The translations under genes and the position numbers were made by a program. A stretch of 11,536 nt of DNA from Actinoplanes liguriensis (GTDB lineage Bacteria; Actinomycetota; Actinomycetes; Mycobacteriales; Micromonosporaceae): positions 3,259-14,794 of the forward strand of contig KL571230.1 in assembly GCA_000715855.1 (NCBI GenBank). The letters are read 5' to 3'. The notes beneath the pieces are model-generated. The model was given only the letters and a program-made list of their open reading frames with translations, was not told where the DNA came from and searched no databases. Of this stretch, positions 1 through 6,442 are shown in pieces. Numbering within the stretch: position 1 is the stretch's first letter; each line of letters begins with the position of its first letter.

Positions 1-599
1 GAGCGCAGCCAGTGCCCGAGGATCGGCAGGTTGCCGGCCCGGATCGCCCAGCGCAGCACCGGCTCGGCGACCCCGTCGAGCTGGATCACGAGCAGGCCGG
101 GCTCGGTGCCGGGCCGGGAACGGCGCAGCGTGAAGAACGGCCCGCCGGCGCGGCGCGAGGCCCGTCGTCGCACGCCGCGCATCAGCCGCCGGGCCTCGCG
201 GACGAACGTGTCGTCACTGCCGGCGTCGGCCATCCAGTCCAGCAGTGCGGCGAAGATCACGGCGAGTATCGCCGCGATGACGAGCGTGGGGAGGCCGCGG
301 ATCCGGTTCGCCGGGTCCAGCCGGAGCGCGATCACCATGACCGCGACCTGCGCGATCACGCCGAAGAGCATGGCGCCCCAGCCGCCGAGGGCGGTGATCC
401 CGAGCAGCAGCAGCGGGCGCAGCACCGCGCCGGTGAGCGCGACCAGGACCACCAGGTTCAGCGTGTCCAGAATGTCCGCGCTGGCCACGCCGGGCATCAG
501 CCACAACGTCACGGTGACCACCACGAACGTGGTGATCGCGCTGCGCAGCACGGCCTTCGCCCGGCCCAGGACACGCCGCCAGGCGAAGAGGGCACGCAT
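1..599 (-). CDS. Holin-like membrane protein fused to an alkaline-phosphatase-fold domain (N-terminal part)
   Basis: Partial gene, 199 codons in the window, running off the left edge. It starts with ATG at 599-597 (MRALFAWRRVLGRAKAVLRS) and stays open to base 1. About four hydrophobic stretches follow: residues 19-41, about 44-72, about 74-94 and about 104-122. A basic linker (RRLMRGVRRRASRRAGG) comes next, then the motif GLLVIQLDGVAEPVLRWAIR near residue 168, and the window ends inside that domain. In actinobacteria this pattern matches proteins annotated 'phage holin family protein', in which a holin_4_2-like membrane region precedes a type I phosphodiesterase/alkaline-phosphatase-like catalytic domain. 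The Asp of QLDG would be the first metal ligand. Despite the name it is probably a cellular envelope enzyme, not a lysis protein. No clear Shine-Dalgarno is visible; an in-frame GTG at 617-615 is an alternative start. It is divergent from the chitinase gene. Family call good; substrate unknown. Confidence 0.75.
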   Translation of the reverse strand, partial: MRALFAWRRVLGRAKAVLRSAITTFVVVTVTLWLMPGVASADILDTLNLVVLVALTGAVLRPLLLLGITALGGWGAMLFGVIAQVAVMVIALRLDPANRIRGLPTLVIAAILAVIFAALLDWMADAGSDDTFVREARRLMRGVRRRASRRAGGPFFTLRRSRPGTEPGLLVIQLDGVAEPVLRWAIRAGNLPILGHWLR

Positions 600-713
600 C
601 TCAGGGCTTAGGGCCACGGCTCGACAATGGCACAGCCGGTCGCGCGACATGCAGCCGCACCCGAACGGGGGAATAAGGGGCGATCAGCGGTTTTGGCGGC
701 TAGTTTCAGGCCA

Positions 714-1910
714 GTGCGTGTCCGTACGGCGGCTTTCGCCCTGCTCGTCCTGATCTTGTCCGCGTGCCAGTCGACCCCTTCCCGGCCCTCGCAGCCGGAT
801 CCAGCGCCCCCTCACGAGCGGGTGCTGGCCGGCTACTTCACCGAGTGGGGCGCCTACGGCCGCGCCTACCGGGTGAAGAACCTGGCCACCAGCGGCGCCG
901 CGAACAAGATCACCCATCTGCTGTACGCGTTCGGCAAGGTCGACGCGGGTCGCTGCGGAGTGGGTGACGCGTGGGCGGCGTACGAGAAGCCGGTGACCGC
1001 CGCGGACAGCATCGACGGCATCGCGGACACCGAGGCCACTCCCCTGCGCGGAAACTTCGGGCAGCTCTGGAAGCTCAAGGGCGCCCACCCGGGGATGAAG
1101 ATCCTCTGGTCGTTCGGCGGCTGGAACGGCTCGGCCGGGTTCACCGCCGCCGCCAAGGACCCGGCCGGATTCGCGAAGTCCTGTCACGACCTGCTGAAGG
1201 ATCCGCGCTGGGCCGGGCTGTTCGACGGGATCGACGTGGACTGGGAGTACCCGAACGCCTGCGGCGAACAGTGCGATCGCAGCGGACGGGAGTCGCTGGC
1301 CGAGGTGCTCAAGGCGCTGCGGGTCGCGTTCGGGCGGGACGCGCTGGTCACCGCGGCCGTGCCGGGCGACGTGAAGAAGCTGGGAGCGGTGGACCTGTCC
1401 GCGGCGGCCACGCAGGTGGACTGGCTCGCGGCAATGACGTACGACTACTTCGGGGCCGGGAACCAGGACGCGAAGACCGCTCCGCACTCGCCGTTGAACG
1501 CGTACCCGGGGATCCCGAGGCCCGGGGCGACCACCGAGGCGACCGTCAGCCAGCTGCTCAAACAGGGCGTTCCGTCGGCGAAGCTGCTGTTCGGCGTCGG
1601 GTTCTACGGGCGCGGATGGACCGGGGTGCGCAGTGCCACGCCGGGGGCTACCGCGACCGGGCCGGCGCCGGGGACGTACGAGAAAGGGCTGGAGGACTAC
1701 AAGGTCCTCGCCGGCCGGTGCCCGCCGACCGGGACTATCGGCGGGACGGCGTACGCCCGGTGTGGCGCCCAGTGGTGGTCCTACGACACCCCGGACACCA
1801 TTCGCGGGAAGGTGATCTATGCCCGGAGCCGGTCGCTGGGCGGTGTCTTCGCCTGGGAGCTGTCCGGGGACACCCCCGACGGCAAGCTGATCACCGCCCT
1901 GGCCGGTTGA
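714..1910 (+). CDS. GH18 family chitinase, predicted lipoprotein
   Basis: Predicted secreted endo-acting chitinase hydrolysing beta-1,4-linked N-acetylglucosamine. From the GTG at 714 it has 398 residues. A short signal peptide (VRVRTAAFALLVLILSAC) ends in a lipobox LSAC, so it should be lipid-anchored to the outer face of the membrane. GH18 landmarks are all present: SFGGW at 133-137, the catalytic DGIDVDWE at 171-178 (DxxDxDxE, acid/base Glu178), MTYDY at 241-245, YGRGW near 299, WW at 354-355 and FAWELSGD with Trp381 near the end. The stretch between the YGRGW and WW motifs fits the chitinase insertion domain of subfamily A. No carbohydrate-binding module is present, so it is a bare catalytic domain. 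The frame is open up to an ATG at 627, but GTG 714 puts the signal peptide exactly at the N-terminus. I see no DasR-like palindrome upstream. The stop lies 4 bp from the convergent lipoprotein's stop. Confidence 0.93.
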   Translation: MRVRTAAFALLVLILSACQSTPSRPSQPDPAPPHERVLAGYFTEWGAYGRAYRVKNLATSGAANKITHLLYAFGKVDAGRCGVGDAWAAYEKPVTAADSIDGIADTEATPLRGNFGQLWKLKGAHPGMKILWSFGGWNGSAGFTAAAKDPAGFAKSCHDLLKDPRWAGLFDGIDVDWEYPNACGEQCDRSGRESLAEVLKALRVAFGRDALVTAAVPGDVKKLGAVDLSAAATQVDWLAAMTYDYFGAGNQDAKTAPHSPLNAYPGIPRPGATTEATVSQLLKQGVPSAKLLFGVGFYGRGWTGVRSATPGATATGPAPGTYEKGLEDYKVLAGRCPPTGTIGGTAYARCGAQWWSYDTPDTIRGKVIYARSRSLGGVFAWELSGDTPDGKLITALAG

Positions 1911-1921
1911 GCGCTCAGCCG
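1904..1921. terminator. Small hairpin holding both convergent stop codons (possible bidirectional terminator)
   Basis: CGGTTGA (1904-1910), loop GCGC, TCAGCCG (1915-1921): a 7-bp stem with one G-T wobble. The inner TGAGCGCTCA is a perfect palindrome containing the chitinase TGA on the plus strand and the lipoprotein TGA on the minus strand. There is no T-tract. It is the only candidate structure between the two genes, so any termination here would have to work for both strands. Confidence 0.4.
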
Positions 1922-2382
1922 CAGAAGCCGGTGCCGGCCGGGACGTTCATGGCGTCGCCGGAGCCGCACTCAACGCTGCTGCCCTCGCCCTTCTTCGCCC
2001 ACTTGCCGGACTTGGCGTCGTAGGCGAAGTAGACATTGCCGTCGCCCTGCTTGTCCGGGCTCGGCGCGGTCATCCCGGCGATGGCCCAGTTGTCCTTGCA
2101 CTTGATGCTGGACGCGTTGACCTTCCAACCGGCCGGGTAGCCGGCCAGGCCCTGCAGGGTCGCGGCGGTGACCGGGCACCCGTTCTTCGGCTTCGCCGGG
2201 GTGGTCTTGGTCGGCGTGGTCGGCGCGGCGGTGGTGGGTGCCGCGGTCGTGGTCGAGGCCGCGGGGGCGGTCGTGGTCGTGGCCGGAGCGGCTGCGGTGG
2301 TGTCGGTGGACCCCGTGTCGCAGGCGGTCAGGGCGACGAGGGCGGAGGCGGCAACGGCGAGGACGGCGGTGCGAGCGAACAT
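1915..2382 (-). CDS. Small Thr/Ala/Pro-rich secreted lipoprotein, function unknown
   Basis: 155-residue predicted surface lipoprotein. The signal peptide MFARTAVLAVAASALVALTA runs into Cys21 (lipobox LTAC). It is followed by a low-complexity Thr/Ala/Pro linker at about residues 23-67, which would act as a flexible and possibly O-glycosylated spacer. A compact C-terminal domain of about 88 residues follows, with four cysteines (69, 95, 139, 154), likely two disulfides. Its NVYFAYDAKSGKWAKKGEG segment looks like a beta hairpin. The ATG at 2382 is preceded by a purine-rich GGGGGA about 8 bases upstream, so the longer frame to 2457 is not needed. I do not recognise the C-terminal domain; similar short lipoproteins of unknown function are common in actinomycetes. 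It lies 105 bp downstream of the LamG gene on the same strand and may have its own promoter. Confidence 0.82.
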   Translation of the reverse strand: MFARTAVLAVAASALVALTACDTGSTDTTAAAPATTTTAPAASTTTAAPTTAAPTTPTKTTPAKPKNGCPVTAATLQGLAGYPAGWKVNASSIKCKDNWAIAGMTAPSPDKQGDGNVYFAYDAKSGKWAKKGEGSSVECGSGDAMNVPAGTGFCG

Positions 2383-2412
2383 TTTCGGAATCCCCCGAGA
2401 GCATGACTGGCG

Positions 2413-2427
2413 ATCAACGAGGTTGAT
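2413..2427. promoter_or_regulatory. Short inverted repeat upstream of the lipoprotein gene
   Basis: ATCAAC, GAG, GTTGAT: perfect 6-bp arms around 3 bases, about 31-45 bases upstream of the lipoprotein ATG on the minus strand. It could be a leader hairpin or a small operator. Chance occurrence is quite possible, since a 6-bp inverted repeat is not rare. No convincing -35/-10 pair could be placed around it. Confidence 0.25.
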
Positions 2428-2487
2428 GTTGGCCTGCCCGGGCCGCCCGTCACCCATCGAAGAAACCCCTTGGCAGTCTTTGGGGAG

Positions 2488-3138
2488 TCAGCCGATCCGC
2501 ACCCACACGTTGTCCAGCACCCCGTTGAACTGATCGTTGTCCAGATAGGCGCCCTTGCCGCCGATGCTGAGCGGCCAGGGGTTGGCCACCGACAGGTCGG
2601 CGGGGATCCGGGTCCGTCCGCGCAGCACGCCGTCCACGTAGATCGCGAAGCTCGCGCCGGACCGCTCGCAGCGCACCACGTGCCACCGCCCGTCCGCGGC
2701 GGTCACCGAGCTGCGGACCATCCGGATGCCCGGCCGGCGCTCGTCCACCAGGACGCAACTGGGCTGCCCGGCGGCGCCGTCGATCTGCAGCTTGTACTGG
2801 CTGCTCGTCTTGGAGTAGCCCTTCTGCACGACGTTCTGGCCCTTGCTGGTCTGCCCCGGGGCGAGCAGCACGTCCGCGCCGAATGCGAGATTGCGCGCGC
2901 CCGGGTTCAGGTCGGCGGTGGCGGGACTCTGCAGCGCCACGTGCGGGCAGGAGATCCGGTCGCAGCGGGGCGGGAACGCGAGCGCGACGCCGGCGCCGTG
3001 CACCACCGGGCGGATCCGGCCGCCGTGACCGGCGATCACCCGCAGCGTATGGCCTCGGCCGGAGTCGTCCTGGGTCGCGCCCGGGTCGTTGAAGTCGTAC
3101 CGGACGATGACGGCCGGGGCGGGTGGCGGCGGCAGCAC
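2488..3138 (-). CDS. LamG-like (concanavalin A-fold) protein lacking an obvious signal peptide
   Basis: 216 residues. The sequence follows the laminin-G/concanavalin-like jelly-roll pattern: VIVRYDFNDPG at the start, DDSGRGHTLRV (the usual 'D.SG.gh.l' motif), an FGADVLL strand, NVVQKGYS and YKLQID, DGRWHVVRCER, FAIYVDGVLRGR, PLSIGGKG and NDQFNGVLDNVWVRIG at the end. Such domains bind sugars or surface polymers. Cysteines at 59, 64, 128 and 157 suggest disulfides and therefore export. The only usable start, GTG at 3138, gives MLPPPPAPAVIVRYDF with no signal peptide, and an in-frame stop lies just upstream at 3180-3178. The GTG follows the stop of the upstream gene by only 7 bases, with GAGG available as a ribosome site, so the two are probably translationally coupled. 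Domain call good. Location, ligand and the missing export signal are unresolved. Confidence 0.82.
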   Translation of the reverse strand: MLPPPPAPAVIVRYDFNDPGATQDDSGRGHTLRVIAGHGGRIRPVVHGAGVALAFPPRCDRISCPHVALQSPATADLNPGARNLAFGADVLLAPGQTSKGQNVVQKGYSKTSSQYKLQIDGAAGQPSCVLVDERRPGIRMVRSSVTAADGRWHVVRCERSGASFAIYVDGVLRGRTRIPADLSVANPWPLSIGGKGAYLDNDQFNGVLDNVWVRIG

Positions 3139-3145
3139 GACGGCC

Positions 3146-3649
3146 TCAGCCGAAGAAGTTCTGCACCTGGGTGAGGGTCAGGTAGCCCTGATGCTCCAGC
3201 TCGCGGGGCACCGAGGTGAGCGCCCGTTCGATCACCGGAAGGTCGTCCGCGCAGCTCGGCGACGGCACCGGCTCCGGGTCGGGCGGGAGCGCGGGCAGCG
3301 CCATCGCCTCCCGGATGACCTCGAACATGGTCCGTACCTCGGTGAGCGCACGCCGCATCAGCTCGTGGTCGGAGCAGTCCGACGGGAGCGCGCAGGTGAA
3401 GTTGGCGCGCAGCTGGTCGCCGACGTGCCGGATGTCGGCGCTGGGCCGCAGGTGGTCCACGCCCTCGGTGACGATGCCGAGCTGGCACACCCGGAACCCG
3501 GTCCGGTTCCACCACTGCCGCCAGCGCGGGTCCGCGTCGATCGTGTGCACGGCATGCTGGAGCGCGATCAGGTAGTGCCGCGGCGCCCGGCCGCCCCGAG
3601 TTGCCGTCCCCAGCCGTGGGTGGAGCCAGAGCTCGTCCATGGTTCGCAT
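3146..3649 (-). CDS. Conserved-looking protein of unknown function
   Basis: 167 residues from ATG 3649 (MRTMDELWLHPRLG); ATG 3640 and GTG 3715 are in-frame alternatives. I do not recognise the family. The frame stays open further, across the MarR gene, but that part is antisense shadow. What can be seen: no signal peptide or membrane segment; a mainly helical middle (HYLIALQHAVHTI, DPRWRQWWNRTGFRVCQLG, LMRRALTEVRTMFEVIREAM); four cysteines, including the spaced pair CALPSDC; a Pro-rich linker (PALPPDPEPVPSPS); and a second small helical part ending YLTLTQVQNFFG. It looks cytoplasmic and soluble. It is divergent from the MarR gene, sharing a 102-bp AT-richer intergenic region, and is followed at 7 bases by the LamG gene. 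Codon use fits its neighbours, so the reading frame is likely real. Confidence 0.65.
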   Translation of the reverse strand: MRTMDELWLHPRLGTATRGGRAPRHYLIALQHAVHTIDADPRWRQWWNRTGFRVCQLGIVTEGVDHLRPSADIRHVGDQLRANFTCALPSDCSDHELMRRALTEVRTMFEVIREAMALPALPPDPEPVPSPSCADDLPVIERALTSVPRELEHQGYLTLTQVQNFFG

Positions 3650-3726
3650 GGTCCCAGGCTTCGCGGGTGGCTCGTGGGGATTCGGGGGCCGCGCGTCGGG
3701 GTGGAAGTCGGCCACACTCCATAACG

Positions 3727-3740
3727 ACCTTGTATAAGGT
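3727..3740. promoter_or_regulatory. Candidate MarR operator (ACCTTGTATAAGGT)
   Basis: ACCTTGTATAAGGT is a palindrome at 12 of 14 positions, with perfect 5-bp arms ACCTT/AAGGT, in the AT-rich gap between the divergent unknown gene and the MarR gene. MarR proteins typically bind such short palindromes and repress their own operon. TATAAG inside it also resembles a -10 hexamer, and AAGG is the best ribosome site for the TTG start. Binding here could therefore block both transcription and translation start of the regulator, and possibly the divergent gene. Prediction from sequence only. Confidence 0.5.
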
Positions 3741-3751
3741 GATGATATAAA

Positions 3752-4189
3752 TTGGCTGTGCGGATCCCGGACGAGGACGCGGCCATCGCGACCGCTTTCG
3801 AACATCTCTATGCAGGTCTTCGGCGAATCACCCCTCGGGAGGAGCTCAGCCTCACGGCCGCTTCGACCCTGGCCCGCCTCGAGCGGTCCGGCCCGCACCG
3901 GCTCTGCGAACTGCACGCTCCCGAAGGTGTGAGCCAGCCGGCGATGACGCAACTGGTCACCCGGCTGGAACGGGAGGGGCTGGCCACGCGGGGCAGCGAC
4001 CCGGCCGACGGCCGGGCGGTGGTCGTCGGCATCACCGACGCCGGGCGCGAGGCCGTCGCCCGTCGCCGAGCGGGGCGCGCGGAGGCGCTCTCGGAGGTGC
4101 TGCGCCAGTTGCCGGAGGACGACCGGGCGGCGATCACGGCCGCCCTGCCGGCTCTGAACCGGCTGAATGACCTGCTCACGAAGGACTGA
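3752..4189 (+). CDS. MarR family transcriptional regulator
   Basis: 145-residue winged-helix regulator, a usual MarR length. Dimerisation helices lie at both ends (about 8-26 and 112-143). The DNA-binding part is at about 33-100: [16 protein letters not shown], the recognition helix [17 protein letters not shown] (61-77), and a wing with DPADGR (83-88, the DxR signature) followed by [13 protein letters not shown]. The start is taken as TTG 3752, with AAGG about 12 bases upstream; GTG 3758 would remove two residues. The MFS exporter starts 4 bp after its stop, so it most likely represses its own operon and is released by a drug-like ligand. The candidate operator lies just upstream. Ligand unknown. 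Confidence 0.92.
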   Translation: MAVRIPDEDAAIATAFEHLYAGLRRITPREELSLTAASTLARLERSGPHRLCELHAPEGVSQPAMTQLVTRLEREGLATRGSDPADGRAVVVGITDAGREAVARRRAGRAEALSEVLRQLPEDDRAAITAALPALNRLNDLLTKD

Positions 4190-4193
4190 TCGC

Positions 4194-6050
4194 ATGCTTG
4201 CCGTAGACCATCCGCGCTACAAGTGGGTCGCGCTCTCCAACACCACCCTCGGCAACCTGCTCGCGACGATCAACTCGTCGATCGTGCTGATCTCCCTGCC
4301 CGCCATCTTCAAGGGCATCAAGATCAATCCGCTGGCTCCGGGCAACGTCAGCTACCTGCTCTGGATGCTGATGGGCTACATGCTGGTCACCGCGGTGCTG
4401 GTGGTCACGCTCGGCCGGCTCGGCGACATGTACGGCCGCGTCAAGATCTACAACGCCGGCTTCGCGATCTTCGCGCTCGTCTCGATCATCCTGTCCGTGG
4501 ACCCGTTCACCGGCAGCGGCGGCGCACTCTGGCTGATCGGCTGGCGGGTGGCGCAGGCGATCGGCGGCGCCATGCTGATGGCGAACTCGGCCGCGATCAT
4601 CACCGACGCGTTCCCGCCCAAGCAGCGCGGCATGGCGCTCGGCGTCAACATCGTCTCCGCACTGGCCGGCTCGTTCATCGGCCTGGTCGCCGGTGGCGTG
4701 CTCGCCGAATGGGACTGGCGCTCGGTCTTCTGGGTGAACATCCCGCTCGGCATCGTCGGGGCGATCTGGGCGTACCGGTCGCTGCACGACACGGGCGCCC
4801 GCCGGCACGCGAAGATCGACTGGTGGGGCAACCTGACGTTCGCGGTCGGGCTCACCGCTGTGCTGGTCGGCATCACGTACGGCATCCAGCCCTACGGCGG
4901 GCACACCCAGGGCTGGACCAACCCGTGGGTGCTGAGCGGCCTGATCGGCGGCGCGGCCGTGCTGGTGATCTTCGGGATCATCGAGACCCGGGTCGCCGAG
5001 CCGATGTTCCCCCTGAAGCTGTTCCGCAACGCCGCCTTCACCGGTGGCAACGTGGCGAACCTGCTGGCCAGCGTGGCCCGCGGCGGTCTGCAGTTCATGC
5101 TGATCATCTGGCTGCAGGGGATCTGGCTGCCGCTGCACGGGTACAGCTACGAACGGACCCCGCTCTGGGCCGGCATCTACCTGGTCCCGCTGACGATCGG
5201 CTTCCTCGCGGCCGGCCCGCTCGCCGGGTTCCTCTCCGACCGGTTCGGCGCCCGCCCGTTCGCGGCCGGCGGCCTGCTCGTGATGGCGCTGTCCTTCGCC
5301 GGCCTGCTGCTCGTCCCGGGCGACTTCAGCTACCCGGTGTTCGCGGTCCTGATCTTCATCAACGGCCTCGGCGGCGGGTTGTTCTCCGCGCCGAACACAT
5401 CGTTGCTGATGTCCACGGTTCCGGCGAACATGCGCGGCGCCGCGTCCGGCATGCGGGCCACCTTCATGAACGCCGGTCAGGTGCTCTCCATCGGCGTCTT
5501 CTTCTCGCTGATGGTGGCCGGTCTCGCCGACTCCCTGCCGGCCAGCCTGAACGCCGGCCTCACCGCGCAGGGCGTGCCGGCCGACGTCGCCGCGCAGGCC
5601 GCACAACTGCCGCCGGTCGGGACGTTGTTCGCCGCGTTCCTCGGCTACAACCCGATCCAGGAGTTGCTCGGGCCGCAGGTGCTCGGTGCGCTGCCGGCCG
5701 ACAACGCGCACACCCTGACCGGACTGGAGTTCTTCCCACGGCTGATCGCCGACCCGTTCCACGACGGCCTGATCATCGTCTTCTGGATGGCGATCGGCAT
5801 GGCCGTCCTCGGCGCCCTCGCGTCCCTGATCCGCGCCAAGCCCATCACCGCACCCGCCGAGCCGGTCGCCCACACTGAAGCCACCGACCTGGTCGCGCAG
5901 GACAACGCCGCCGACCTCGTCGCGCAGGCCGACGCCGCCGAGCTGGTGGCGCACGAGGCGGAGCTCAGCGCCGAACTCGCCGAATCCCAGCCGCTGCTCC
6001 CGGCCGCCCGCATCCCCGAACCCCTCGACGAGCCCGCCACCCGCGACTGA
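4194..6050 (+). CDS. DHA2-type MFS multidrug exporter, 14 predicted membrane helices
   Basis: 618-residue inner-membrane proton/drug antiporter of the EmrB/QacA group. The start is ATG 4194, with AAGGA 8 bases upstream, 4 bp after the MarR stop. Motif A (GRLGDMYGR) is at 74-82 and a second related loop ([10 protein letters not shown]) at 345-354. The helix-5 motif C region reads [10 protein letters not shown] (159-168): the usual GP is GL, so the Pro is absent. A long extracytoplasmic loop at about 446-522 precedes the last helix (about 524-546). The last 70 or so residues form a soluble acidic Ala-rich cytoplasmic tail with three 9-residue repeats (563-589). Pairing with a MarR regulator supports drug or toxic-metabolite export, perhaps of a product of the host itself. 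Substrate cannot be read from sequence. Confidence 0.93.
   Translation: MLAVDHPRYKWVALSNTTLGNLLATINSSIVLISLPAIFKGIKINPLAPGNVSYLLWMLMGYMLVTAVLVVTLGRLGDMYGRVKIYNAGFAIFALVSIILSVDPFTGSGGALWLIGWRVAQAIGGAMLMANSAAIITDAFPPKQRGMALGVNIVSALAGSFIGLVAGGVLAEWDWRSVFWVNIPLGIVGAIWAYRSLHDTGARRHAKIDWWGNLTFAVGLTAVLVGITYGIQPYGGHTQGWTNPWVLSGLIGGAAVLVIFGIIETRVAEPMFPLKLFRNAAFTGGNVANLLASVARGGLQFMLIIWLQGIWLPLHGYSYERTPLWAGIYLVPLTIGFLAAGPLAGFLSDRFGARPFAAGGLLVMALSFAGLLLVPGDFSYPVFAVLIFINGLGGGLFSAPNTSLLMSTVPANMRGAASGMRATFMNAGQVLSIGVFFSLMVAGLADSLPASLNAGLTAQGVPADVAAQAAQLPPVGTLFAAFLGYNPIQELLGPQVLGALPADNAHTLTGLEFFPRLIADPFHDGLIIVFWMAIGMAVLGALASLIRAKPITAPAEPVAHTEATDLVAQDNAADLVAQADAAELVAHEAELSAELAESQPLLPAARIPEPLDEPATRD
5880..5960 (+). 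repeat. Three 27-nt tandem repeats encoding the MFS C-terminal tail
   Basis: Three in-frame units encode [18 protein letters not shown] and AAELVAHEA. The core is A-x-(D/E)-L-V-A-(Q/H). The unit is preceded by a related PVAHTE and followed by ELSAELAE. The pattern would make an amphipathic, acidic helix on the cytoplasmic side. It looks like recent repeat expansion and may vary in number between strains. Confidence 0.7.
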
Positions 6051-6062
6051 CCCACTTCAGGA

Positions 6063-6092
6063 AACGGCGCGACCTCCACCGGTCGCGCCGTT
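6063..6092 (+). terminator. Strong hairpin terminator after the MFS gene
   Basis: Perfect 12-bp arms AACGGCGCGACC and GGTCGCGCCGTT around the 6-base loop TCCACC, starting 13 bases after the MFS stop. There is no long T-tract, as is usual in actinomycetes. Being symmetrical, it could also stop minus-strand transcripts coming from the SDR gene. Confidence 0.8.
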
Positions 6093-6156
6093 CCGCGTTC
6101 AAGATCAAACCGATTCCGCCGTACGCCCATAGCCCCGCCCCCACCTCCCGCAAGCC

Positions 6157-6209
6157 GGCTGGCGCCCACCGTGGTTATCGGCCGCGCACAACCACGGTCA
6201 GCACCAGCC
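6157..6209. repeat. 53-nt hairpin repeat, copy 1
   Basis: 22-nt arms (6157-6178 and 6188-6209) around a 9-base loop. The left arm begins GGCTGGCGCC and ends CGTGGTTAT; the right arm begins ACAACCACG and ends CACCAGCC. The arms differ at four positions after complementing. It is the same element as the hairpin at 6265-6317: same arm length, same loop length, and the same GTGGTTAT/AACCAC and GGCTGG/CCAGCC blocks. It resembles a REP- or MITE-type palindromic extragenic repeat. It carries no coding potential. Confidence 0.8.
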
Positions 6210-6231
6210 GCGCAAAGCGCGAGCCGCGCCG

Positions 6232-6245
6232 CGGGGCCGGCCCCG
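6232..6245. repeat. Perfect 14-bp GC palindrome at the centre of the hairpin pair
   Basis: CGGGGCCGGCCCCG is fully self-complementary and sits within 1-2 bases of the midpoint of the 6157-6317 region. GC palindromes are frequent in such DNA, so the central position is the notable part, not the palindrome alone. Confidence 0.6.
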
Positions 6246-6264
6246 GCCGCACCTCGCGGACCCC

Positions 6265-6317
6265 GGCTGGTGCTCAGCGTGGTTATGAGGGACGAATAAC
6301 CACGGTCAGCGCCAGCC
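6265..6317. repeat. 53-nt hairpin repeat, copy 2
   Basis: 22-nt arms (6265-6286 and 6296-6317) around the 9-base loop GAGGGACGA. The left arm begins GGCTGGTGCT and ends CGTGGTTAT; the right arm begins ATAACCACGG and ends GCGCCAGCC. The arms differ at three positions. It lies 108 bp from copy 1. The outer arms of the two copies match each other better than they match their own partners, as do the inner arms over GGCTGGTGCT/AGCACCAGCC. The pair can therefore fold as two hairpins or as one nested structure. Confidence 0.8.
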
Positions 6318-6442
6318 GCGCGAGCGGGCGGCGCGGGGATGGCTGGGGCGGGCTGGGGGTTGCGATGTGCTCGCAGGGGGCTTGGTCGTGTCGCCTGCGG
6401 ACGGGACTGCTTGTCGTCGTACCGGGAAATGGGTTGGGGTTT
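6318..6442. other. Gene-free stretch between the hairpin repeats and the SDR gene
   Basis: Together with 6051-6317 this makes a gap of 392 bases between convergent genes. This part is G/T-rich on the plus strand (GGGGCGGGCTGGGGG, GGGTTGGGG). I see no credible start plus ribosome site on either strand and no RNA-gene signature. Apart from the terminator and the hairpin repeats listed separately, the gap holds nothing I can assign. Confidence 0.6.

Noticed and set aside
627..713. Longer chitinase N-terminus from ATG 627
   Set aside because: It would bury the signal peptide and lipobox behind 29 charged residues and has no ribosome site. GTG 714 gives a normal lipoprotein signal.
2466..2485. 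CCCC/GGGG stem after the LamG stop as a terminator
   Set aside because: Only 4 bp of stem around a 12-base loop, even though TTTCTT follows on the minus strand. Too weak to call.
3650..4195. Upstream extension of the unknown minus-strand gene across the MarR gene
   Set aside because: The extension is antisense to a well-supported MarR protein and has a ribosome site nowhere useful. A start at 3649 (or 3640) is more economical.
4176..5954. 592-codon open frame antisense to the MFS gene
   Set aside because: Low-complexity His/Asp/Arg/Gln composition and no motif. It is a GC-bias shadow of a clear 14-helix transporter.
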